Assembly (NCBI GenBank): GCA_014898425.1 | Contig: RCSZ01000005.1 | Location: 744,001 to 808,000 of the forward strand | Length of the DNA stretch: 64,000 bases | Reading direction: 5' to 3' | Source of the DNA: Botryotinia globosa | Lineage: Eukaryota; Ascomycota; Leotiomycetes; Helotiales; Sclerotiniaceae | Position numbers and translations under genes: made by a program | Notes under the pieces: model-generated | The model's database searches: none | What the model was told of the DNA's origin: nothing | What the model saw: only the letters and a program-made list of their open reading frames with translations | Shown: piece after piece, positions 36,436-47,900 of the stretch | Layout: each line of letters opens with the position of its first letter | Position numbering within the stretch: position 1 is the first letter of the stretch

Positions 36436-39400
36436 ATACTTTTCCTTTAGAATTTGTTTATTCTAAGTAAGTTAAGGTATAGGTTAATTTTGCTATTTTT
36501 TAATAAAATTATAAAAGATTGATTTAATAGATCAACTTATTATTATATTTAAATTGATCAAATAATAATTCAAAATTCCTTGAAATAATGTTAGAATATT
36601 TTAATTTCTATTATAGAATTAAAACGAATTGTTTTTAAAATAATAGTTAATTAACAAATCTTTTTTAATCTATTTGGTTTCTATTTAAAAATTATTTTTA
36701 ATATAATAATATTTGAGGTAATAAGCTTTTTGAATTTAATTTATATAGATAGGTTTAATTTGTTTAGGTATATTAGATGAAATGTAATGATTATTTCTTT
36801 TTAGTTTTGGAGATCTTTAGCTGATTGTTATAATAATAAGTGATATTTCCATTTGATATAATAATAGAAACTATATTTATTATAACAATTAAGGATTTCC
36901 TTGAATTCCTATTACTCGATTTTTTTATATATTTTATTATTTTTTTTAAAAATTTGATCTTGATTTTTATATAATTTAGTGATATTAATAATATCTTAAT
37001 CTAGTAATTCTAATGAATAATAAAATAATTGAAGTAATAAGTTATAGAATATTAGAAAAATCTTGAAATTAATTGGGAGTTATAATAAATAGGCTTATTT
37101 ATAGATTTTAAGGATTTTATAAAAACTATTTTATTTATTATTATTCTTTTTTATTAAATAATTAGTTTTTATATTCTTTATATTAATTTATATTTTATTA
37201 CCTTTTTTATAAAAAGAAATATCAATTCAGATTTTATTAATATAATCTTTATATTTTTGAATCGATTAGATTGTAAGCGTTTTAAATTTAATTAAAATAA
37301 GATCAAATCTATTTACAATTTCATTAGTTTTGAAAAACTTTTATTTTCTTTGGTATAATAAATTTAATAGAATTAATATAAATAATTTAATTCCGAGGTA
37401 TAAATAATAATTGTAATTAATGAAAAACGGGGATATATTAATGGTTTTTGATATAGTATTATTTAATATGAATTTTGTAAATGGAAGTTAATTAGGTTAA
37501 TTGTTTTGATAGAAATTTATAAAAATGTAAAGGTATTATTCGATTATAGTATTAATTCTTTTTATTTGATTGTTAGATTTAGAATAGAATAAGAAAAATT
37601 GTTTCAAAGTAATTGATAAATATTTAAACAAATATTTTTAGAATTCAAAAATAAATTGAAAGCTTTTATTGAATATAATATTATTAAAAGTGTTATATAG
37701 GTAATATATTTTTTTAACAAATCAATTTATAATTTTTTTTTGTAAATAATCCTATTATTAATATAAAATATTATATTTTGATTAAATAATAGATAATTGT
37801 AATAATATATTGATATTTTTTTTTGTAATATTTATTGATTAATAATAATATAATATAATTAATAAAAATATTTAATTAGAAATAAAATAGTATTAATAAG
37901 GATTTAAAGAATTTAAATATAATAAAGTAGGAGGTTTTAATATGAAAATAGAGTTAATAAATTTATATAAATATCTTAATCTTTTTAGATATATTGGGTT
38001 ATTAATATATACAAAAAATGAAATCAATAGTTTTAATGTAATCTGGATATTTGATTAATTTGATTGAATGTATATAATATATGATCTATATATAAAATTT
38101 AATAGAAAGGGAAACAAAAAGGTAATTGCAATAAAAGATCTTATTATTGATTAATTTATAATCTTATAAAATTATTTAAAGGTTTTTTTGAATATCTAAT
38201 AGCTAATAATAGACAAAGGGGTTTCAAAGTGTTATATGTATAATTATAATTAATTCGAATGATTTGTATATTTTATTAATAAGATTATTAATTGATTTAT
38301 CAATATTGGAAATAATTATATTTATTGGGATTATAATTAGATTTAAATTGCTATTTGCTTATCAAATAATATCCTTAAATATAGTAATATTGAATATTTG
38401 TTTTAAAAAGATTATTTATAAACGATTCTTGATTTGATTATTGTTAGAATCGGTGTATATTAGGTAATCTTTAGTTTTATGATTTAAAGTGTTGAGGTAA
38501 ATAGTCTTGTAATTGGATTAATATATAATATAGAAATTAAATTCCGATAAGAATTTAGTTTATTTAATTTATTATTAATTCAGTATTTTTGTTGATATAA
38601 AATATTCGAGATTTTTATAATCGATAATGATTTCGAATAGTTTTTAAACATTGTATAATTTCAGTCTCTATTTCTCTAATAATTTTATAATCACTAGGAG
38701 TTTTTTATTATAGATCTTATAATTATATTCAGTAGTATTATATTTTAATAAAAAGTATACTATTGAATATAGATTTCTTTTATTATTATATTGCAAAAAG
38801 ATATTATCTATAGTTTAATTGGAAATATTGGTTTCGATTATTATATAATAATAATAATCAAATATAATAAGGATTGGAGTAAAGGAGAAAGTGTTTTTCA
38901 ATATTATAAAAGCATTTTTCTATTCAAAATCCTAGTTTTATATTTTCTCCTTTTTTAGAAAATGATTAAGAGGCTTTATAATCTTAGAAAAATTACAAAT
39001 GAAATATCAATAAAAATTAATAAATCTAAGAAAACATTAAAGATCTTTGAGTTTAATTAATGATTTCTAATTGAATATAATATTGATTTTCTTTGGATTT
39101 ATTTTTATATTTTTTAGGGTAATAATTAAATCGAGATATTTGGTTTTTTTTGTTTCGAATTTGTATTTGTTGATATCAATTTGTAATCTAATATTGATTA
39201 GTTATTAGATAATCTTATAAATATATTCTTTATAATCTATAATATTCTTGGAATAAATTAAAATATTATTTAAATATATTATACAAATTTTATTTAGAAA
39301 ATTAAAGAAAATATAATTAATATAATTCTAAAACAAGATTGATATATTATAGAATCTAAAAAATATTATTAATAATTTGAACAAATCGAAACAAATAATA

Positions 39401-42400
39401 AAAACAGTTTTCTATTTGTAATCCTCTATAATTTGTAACTTATTGAAAACAATAATGATATCAAGTTTAGTATAGATTTTAATATAATATAAAGTATCAA
39501 GGATTTCTTTAATTAATAATAAAGGGTATTGGTTTTTAATAATAATATTATTTAGATCTTAATAATCTTAACAAATCCGAATACCTTCTTTTGGTTTAGT
39601 AACTAGAAGGAATGAAATAATTAATTAAAAATAAGATTCCTAAATAAATCCCTTATTCAAATTATTATTAAACTATTTACAAATAACTTAAAGCTCAATT
39701 GGGAATATTAAACAACTCTTATTATATAATAATTCCTTGCCTGATATAACCTCGATTTTATAATCCTATAAATATTATAATAAAAATTTATTAATAAAAA
39801 AGAATAGAAATCCTAGATATAAATTATAAAGCCAAAAAAATAACTTATTTTAAATCTCTAATATAAAAGAAATAAATTAATCTATCTTTTCTATAAACTT
39901 ATTAATATTATTATTTATTAAACCTTAATATAATTAAATAGAATCCTTGATTATCATATAATATAAATTGCAAACTCTATTTAATTTGTTCCAAAATATT
40001 TTTGTAATATAAATATTATTATTTTTATAAAATTATATAAAACTATTAGCTATAAAGAACTTTATATTTTATATTTCAAAGCAAATACTTTATACAATAT
40101 TGAACAATTCACTTAAAGGATTTGATAATAATAATAATAATAAAAGTAAAGTATTCTAATTCTATAATAATCTTTTATATTTTCTGGAATTAGTAATAAA
40201 TTAAATTGAGATTGATTTTAAAAATAAACAATTAAAGATTATTCTAACTCAAATATTCACTTTATTATTAATATAATAAATATAATAAAGATTTTTGTTT
40301 TTATTATTTTCGAAATTAATAATATTAGAATTTCTTTGGATATCCAAAATCTCAATAGATTCAAGAATTACTAATTAATCTTGAAATAATAAGAATTTAA
40401 TTTTGAAGTTTTTATTAATAATGTTTTTTATAAAAACTAGTTTTGAAATAAACTTTTATAAAAATAATTTAAAATCGATTGATATAACTTTACTATTTTT
40501 TAATAAAATTATTTTATAACTATCAAATATATCAAAGATAATAATTACTATAATATCAATAGGATAATAATATCTCAAATAATATATAAATACAAATTTA
40601 AATATCATTACCAATCAATCGATAATAAGATTATAACATTGAAATCAAAGAAAACCAAGAATTATCAAATCTATAATTGATAGGATAATAATATAAAACA
40701 AATCAATCTCTCAATAATTATTAATTTATATATCCAAAAATATATATCAAAAAAGAATATTGAAAAACTTTTCATTAATTAAAAATAAATAATAAATATA
40801 AAAAAAGAATATATAGATATTTAGAGTTTGAAAATAATTTCTTTATCAATAAAGTTATAATCTATAATTCTATTATTTATAAAATTAACAAATAAAATAA
40901 TTATATTAAATATAAAAAAGATTTTTATTAAGATTTTAAAAGATTTACTATTCATTATTCTAAAATACAAAGAATCCCTAGATATAATTAATCTTTTAAT
41001 TTACAAAGATAAATTTTCTATAAAAAACTTTGATTTACAATTATAAATCAAGATTAATTTTTTGATATATCAAACTAAAAAATAAAGCTTTTATTTTCCT
41101 CTAAATAAACAAATCTTTTAATATACCCTTTCAAATTAAACTTTTAAATAAAACTAAAAAAGATTGATGAAGCATAATATAATAATATAGCTGGAAAATG
41201 ATTGATAAATAGAAAATGATTAATGAGTGAGAATAGATTTTGATATAAAAAATTAATAATATTACAATAGAATTTAAAGCTCTAATATTGATTAATTATA
41301 AGGAAATGATTAATATAAGAATTATATCCTATATTAATATTGATATTATATTTTATATCATTAACTTATTTCTTATTATAATTGTTTTTAATATAATCTG
41401 ATTTCTTATAATAAAAACAAAAACCAAAATCAAAATATTACTTTTAAATATAACGGAATAAAAAACATTAACCTTATCAAATAATATTCAATTATATAAA
41501 ATCATTAAATAACTCTAATACAAAAGAAACTATAATTAAAACTGATTTCCTATCATAATACCTCAATTAATCACAACTGAAATTAATACCCTAACTTTTT
41601 CATTGATTATCAAAATGAGTTTTCTTTTCTAAATTATTATAAACACCTTACCACCAAATTATCTATATATCAATATTAGCAATAAAAGATTTATTAAAAC
41701 AATTAACTAAAATATCAATCAACTTTTATAAAATCTTGAATTTAAAATTAACAATTTATTATTTAACAGTTTTTCTACATCTAATAACAAATTACTTGAA
41801 TTTGATAATGAAATTATTAAATAAAGTTTTTTTTATTTTATATTTATTATAATCCATAAATTTTTTTTATAAAAGATTAAAGATTTAATATTGTTTATTC
41901 AATTTATTTCAAATATTTGCTACAATACATTATCTAAAAAACTAAAAATCGAAATCGTATAGATTATCTATAATTATATCAAAATATATTTGATTATTTA
42001 TATAAACCAAGCCAAAGAATAAACTAACAAGGAATATAATCTATTAAAATTTTGATTTGTTTTTATAATTTATAATTAAATAATAATTAATTATATTACA
42101 AAATACTATATATTGATTCTAATACTTTATAATATCTTACTTATTACCATTAAATTTCTTAAAGAAAATAAAATATTTTCAATAAAATAAAGCTTTTGGG
42201 TTATTATAAATAGTAATCTTTAATATCTCAATTGTATTTTATAATTCAGTAATCTATAATTAAACTTTATTAGCTTAGATATATATTACAATAACTTATT
42301 CTTATAATAAAATTATAATTGTTTCGATTAAAATAAATATAGCTTGAATAATTGCGAAATATATAATATTCGAATTGTTAAATAGATTTATAAATAAAAA

Positions 42401-42720
42401 AACATTAATTTCAATAGAATCAATGATATAATTTAAAAAAAGGAATTATAAAAGTAGATTAAATATAGCCACTTAATCAACTATCTTTAGAATACTTTTA
42501 TAACTATAAAATATTAATAAATTAATATGGGTATATTTTAATACAATCGAATAATTTTATTAAAAAATAATAAAGTTATTTATAATAAATCAATAATAAA
42601 TTTGATTAATATAATTGAATTATAATTTCAATAAAATTAAAGCAATTAGAATAATTAGAGTATAATTTGAATAAATATTTAAAATAAAGTTATAATAACT
42701 TCTAAATAAATAATATAAAT

Positions 42721-42870
42721 TGTTAAGGTACAGGTAAAGACTTATATTATATTATAAGGATTCTAAATGTTATAAAAGGTTGAGGTCCTATTATAGGAAG
42801 TAGAGTATGCTAAGGGTACATTAAGGGTTCGTGCTTAAGGCACGAAGGCAACGTAGTTGGCGCCGTGATA
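42721..42870 (-). repeat. Gypsy copy 2, 5' LTR
   Basis: 150 bp, TGTTAAGG to GCCGTGATA on the plus strand. Less mutated than the 3' LTR; it keeps GTAGTTGGCGCCGTG. Followed by the ATAAT duplication at 42871-42875. Confidence 0.9.
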
Positions 42871-44341
42871 ATAATATAACTGAAAAGTAATTAATAGGTG
42901 GGTTTTAATATAAAAAACAATAATATTATAATAAATTGAAAAGTAATTAATAAATAGATTTTAATATAAGGAGATAATAATATTACAATAGGGTTTAAAG
43001 TTTTAATATTAATTAATTATAAGAAAACGATTAATATAGAGATTATATTTTATATTATATTTTGTATTATTGATTTATTTCTTATTATAATTATTCTTAA
43101 TATAATCGGATTTCTTATAATAAAGATAGAGGCTAAATTTAAGATATTATTTTTGAGTATAATAAGATTGAGGGTATCAAATTTAATAAATAATATTCAA
43201 TTGTATAAAATCGCTAAAATGATTTAATATTAAAAGAATTACAATTGGAGTTAACTTCCTATTGTAAGATTTCAATTGATTATAATTGAAATTAATACTT
43301 TAATTTTTAAATTAATTATCAAAAGAAACTTTTTCTTTTAGATTATTATAAATACTTTATTATTAGATTATTTATATATTAATATTTATAATAAAGAGTT
43401 TGTTAATATAATTGATTAAAATATTGATTAATTTTTATAAAACCTTAAATTTAAAATCAATAATTTGTTATCTAATGGTTTTTCTATATCTAATAGCAAA
43501 TTGTTTAAACTCAATAATAAAGTTATCAAATAGAATCTTCTTTATTTTATATTTATTATAATCTATAAAGACTTTATATAATAAATCAAGGATTTAATAT
43601 TATTTATTCAACTTATATCAAATACTAATTATAATATATTATCTAAAAGATTAAAGGTTAGAATTATATAAATTATTAATAATTATATCGTGATCGAAAT
43701 ATATTTAATTATTTATATAAATAAAATTAGAAAATAGATTAATAAGAAATATAATCTTTTAGAATTTTGATTTATTTTTATAATTTATAATTAAATAATA
43801 ATTGATTGTATTACAAAATGCTATATATTAATTTTAATATTTTATAATATTTATTTATTATTATTAGACTTTTCGGAAATAGTTAAATACTTATAATAAA
43901 ATAGGATTTGTAGAATATTATAAATAGTAATTATTAATATCTCAATTATATTTTTTAATTTGATATTTTGTAATTGAATATTAATAATTTGAGTTTATAA
44001 TAAATTTATAATCAATTTGATTGAAACAAATACAATTTGAGTAATTGTGAAATATATAATATTTGGATTGCTAAATAGATTTGTGAATAGGGAGATATCG
44101 ATTTCGATGGAGTTAATAATATAGATTAAAAAAAAAATTGTGGAAATAGATTAGGCATAAATATTTGATTGATTATTTTTGATAATAATATAGATTAATA
44201 ATAGATATAATTAGAATGTATAATGAATTAATAATAGATATAATTTTGATTACAATTGATAGAATAATCAGAATATAATTTTAATAATGATTTTTAATTT
44301 CTCAAATAAAGCTATAATAGTTTATAAAAGATAATACAAAT

Positions 44342-44502
44342 TATTAAAATATAGATAAAGATTTATATTATATTATAAGGGTTTTAAATACTATAAAAGA
44401 TTAAGACTTTATTATAGGAAGTAAAGTATGCTAAAAGTCCGCTAAGAGCACACTAAGGGTTCATACCTGAGGCATGAAGGCAACGTAGTTGGCGCCGTGA
44501 CA
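44342..44502 (-). repeat. Gypsy copy 1, 5' LTR
   Basis: 161 bp; 11 bases longer than the other copies because it carries three instead of two GCTAAGGGCAC-type units. Ends GGCGCCGTGACA at 44502, where ordinary-composition DNA resumes abruptly. Confidence 0.88.
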
Positions 44503-44921
44503 ATCCCAATCTCAAAATCATAAATCAATAAACTAATAAACCAATAAATGTATTCTCAATACCAACACACACATCCAAAAACCCATCAAAAAAAGCAAAG
44601 GGTATCCTCCAACCAAACCAACCAACGATCTAATAATCCCCCGTCCCATTCTCTATCCTAGAGGGGAAACGAAGTAACGCCATATTCAATCCTTTCCTCA
44701 TCATTAGATACATATCCAGCGTCGATAGATCCTGCTTTCAAAATCTTCCCTTTTTCCAGTATTCCATAGATGAATCACTTAGACCCTTTCATCACATCAC
44801 ATTCATTCCTTCTCCCCTTCTTCCATTTTTCACCCTCTTCGTCGCCAGTTTAACTAAATATCCCTAAAGATACCAAGTCATAAAATAGTTACCCAGTTGA
44901 TTCCCCCCCCCCCTCTCTCTC
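44503..44921. other. 3' flank of the RNA polymerase gene
   Basis: Ordinary base composition, in sharp contrast to the adjoining nest. Likely 3' UTR of the minus-strand gene. No feature recognised. Confidence 0.6.
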
Positions 44922-47900
44922 TCAAAACTCATGAAAAAAATCATCATCATCATCAAACTCAAACTCAAAATCACCCTCCCTCTCAATCTCAATTTCAATC
45001 TCAATCTCACTCTCCTCATCCAAACTCCCCATCCCAACATCCGACCCCATCCCCACTCCCTCATACCCCCTCAACTGTTTCACAAACCCCGTATTCGCTT
45101 TCAACATCGCATACATATACCCCGCCATGGGAACCTGTCCATTTTGCTTTGATTTAATCAACGCAAGCTGTAACCCCGCCATCCACCACGGAAATGTCGA
45201 TATCCTATCGCTATAATTTTTCCTAGGTTCGTATGTAGCGTAAAGAGCACTTGCTCTCAAAAGTGCCCACGTTCCCGATTCCGATTCGATATCTTGATCG
45301 GGCCATGCTGGAATCAATTTGCTGCTTGAAAGAGGTTTGATATCGCAGAAATCTTGAAAGCATGAATCTCGAATCGGTGCAAAATCTGGTCGGGATTCGT
45401 CATCATCAGAGTTAAATCTTTTAGATGGTGTTCTTCTGAAAGAACCATTCCATTTATTCTTCACTCTAACGATATCCTCATCCAACTGATCTAGGAGAAG
45501 TTTCCATTCCGCTGCCATGTGGATTTCCTCCAAAGTTACATTTTCACCTGCGCTCACTTTTGCCTTGATTCTTTGATCCTTGTAGAATTGAGCCAAGGTG
45601 GAATCATACTGAGGTGGAGGAGGACTGATACTTTTCCGAAGCTCATCGAGAAATTTGTCAGTTTCTACCTCGACCACATTCGTCATTATATCAAGAATGT
45701 GATTTGTGGGCTTTTGCCTTTCGCTTAGATTCTTGACTTTATATGCTGGCACGCGAGGTACACCCGCACTTTTACTTATGTGTCTCTTGACATCTTGGAG
45801 GTGTTTCTCTGTGAAAATATAACCTTGCTTCCCCTGATCAACCAAATTGCTAAGCAAAGTTGCCAAGAATGTGATTTCAGGCTTATTAAGATCACCAATC
45901 TTGTACTCAATCGATTCCTTCCAAGCTGTACATGGGCCCAGCAAGCTTTGACACATATTGAAGTCAAAGCTAGCATTCAGAAATTTGTTCGTAGGATCGA
46001 AAGAGCCCTTGGTCAACTGTGCGTAAGTAGTCCTATCTTGCTCAATGTAACCTTCTTTGACAAGATCCGGAACTTGGGGAATATTCGCGTTAGTGAAACT
46101 TTCAACAATAGCACGATCCCAACAAACCCATGCAATATCTCCATCATAATCACCACCTGATAATTTATCGGCAAGGGATGGATAACCTTTAGTAGAGAAG
46201 ATGATGACATCTTTGAGATGCCTCAATTCGTGTTTGTTGACTGCAGTGACTCGTTGAATATCGCTGGGATAATGAGCAGGGTTTCTAGCAACGAGTACAT
46301 CCATATTTTCCAGCTGAGTATCAGGTAATCCAGTTTCATTGTCCACAAAACTTGAGAAATCCAAATGAATCTCGTTAGGCTCCAAGACACCCCAGAAGTC
46401 TGGAACCATATACACTTTGGTAGATTTAGCAACAGTGATATTGAGGCGTTCTTTCAATTCCGCACATTTCATATCGAAAGCTTTCTTAACCAAATCCATT
46501 ACAAACTGCAGTCTTCGGGGATCAAAACCAGCATCAAGAAGTACACTGAGCTTATCTTCATTCTTTGCTGGTAAGCCTCCAAGCCATTGAAGCGTACCAT
46601 TCTCGACCCTGTCCTGTAGTCCAGAGTTTGTGAGCCGATTCCAACAACGAAGTTCTTGAGGAGAATTCAAAGCGCTTCTCAGTTCTTCCAAAGATTGATT
46701 TAATCCTTCTTTCAATGCACCCACAATGGCATTTTCCATCTTCTTTGGATTTGTGGCTTGATGCATGAGAATTGGAAGGAGCTGAGTATTTAGATCCGCC
46801 GTCTTCAATGGAGCAGAGTGTCCCACAACTTCAAAGGTGCGATGAGAAGGATGATCAAAATCTTGACTGCCCTTTTTTCCACGTTTCCATTTGCATTGCT
46901 CACCATACAACTCAATCCAATCGCTTTCAAGATCCTGGGTACGGTCAACAATCCAAAGGCCTTTTGCTTCGCCGAATCTTCCCTGAAATGCTGATGGTAT
47001 GAACGACAACTCGAGTTTAAGTACTATCTTCCTAGCCAAAGCTAATGAAATTCTACCAGCACCATCTGTCATAACGTAAGTCTTGCTGGGATCATTTATA
47101 TCCGGGTTTCTGATATCCTCTTTGCGTCGGATCCGAGTCTCTTCAATAGTAACAGTTGCTCGATTTCTAGAGACAACTAAAGCGGTTCTCGCAAACAGTT
47201 TCATGTATGGTTGATGATCATTCTCTGAAGTTGGTCTGATACAATTCAGAAGTTCCTCAACTGTCATACGAACAAGGACATTCGGTGCGGGGTTTCTCGT
47301 CCTACTTCCCTTGATGAAGCCATGGCCATCAGTCGCAAAGAGAAAGGCACGATAGGGCAAGGCAAAACTATCATCCTCAGCATCTGACTTCAAAGTGCTC
47401 TTCTTCTTTCTTTCGCCGCACTTGACAAAATATGCTTTGTAAGTTCTACCCAAAAGTTGATGATCCCCATTCACCAGCCAAGATTTCAAGGCATTCCAAG
47501 CATCAGGGTCCACTTTTGCCGTCGCGGAACTCTTTCTTCTACTCCCCAGGTCGGGTATCGCAATTTCAAAAAACCTATCACTGCCAAATCTTCGTTCGAG
47601 ACGGTGAGTCAAATCCAATCTCATAGGTTTTAGCTGAAAGGAGAGCAAGGGCCCCGACTCCTTTTTGTTTTCGAGCAAAGCCGCGGTAAAGACTACTCCG
47701 TTAAACCCTCTAATGTATCCTTTCTTAGCAACCTCCCAAACATCGGCTGCACATCTTTCTGGAAACTTTTTATCCTGAAGAATCGGAAGCGTTTTCAACA
47801 TATTCCAGAGTTTATCATATTGTTCCCACTCCTTGGTGTATGGCAAGTTGAATTTTGCCATGGAAACCTCGGCGAAGAGAAATACGCGGGTGATTTCATA

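Larger units (their letters stand above)
30358..42870 (-). mobile_element. Ty3/gypsy retrotransposon copy 2 (full length, RIP-degraded)
   Basis: LTRs at 42721-42870 (5', minus sense) and 30358-30369 plus 36298-36435 (3', split by a copia insertion). Without that insertion it is about 6.6 kb. In minus-strand order I see gag (about 42720-41300) ending in a decayed CCHC knuckle near 41400; protease (a GYNFINK-like segment near 40850); reverse transcriptase with decayed DYxDLNN, YPLxLI and TKLDxIxAFNKL words near 39600-39410; RNase H (EIHDKELL-like, DHKNLEYF-like) near 38720-38560; and an integrase C-terminal PVFH word near 37430. A purine-rich tract (AAAGGAAAAG) precedes the 3' LTR at about 36440-36455. 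The domain order PR-RT-RH-IN marks it as gypsy. The 5 bp duplication is ATAAT on both flanks. No intact frame remains. Confidence 0.85.
28041..44502 (-). mobile_element. Ty3/gypsy retrotransposon copy 1 (outer, split, truncated)
   Basis: Made of two separated parts: 42871-44502 (LTR plus gag region) and 28041-30357 (protease and start of reverse transcriptase), read on the minus strand. They abut perfectly once copy 2 is removed: the left flank ends ATAAT at 30353-30357, the right flank begins ATAAT at 42871-42875, and the rejoined sequence matches copy 2 across the same junction at about 41172-41195. The element lacks the end of RT, RNase H, integrase and its second LTR, cut off at 28041. 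Heavily RIP-mutated, with stops in all frames. Its LTR at 44342-44502 lies about 420 bp from the stop codon of the RNA-dependent RNA polymerase gene. Confidence 0.82.

Noticed and set aside
42721..44502. A separate 1.8 kb non-autonomous LTR element between the LTRs at 42721 and 44342
   Set aside because: The enclosed sequence is the gag region of copy 1 and joins its protease region at 30357 once copy 2 is removed, so nesting explains it better.
28041..44502. CRISPR-like or other regularly spaced array in the AT-rich block
   Set aside because: Repetition there comes from duplicated retrotransposon copies and simple AT words; no regular repeat-spacer structure, and the DNA is fungal.
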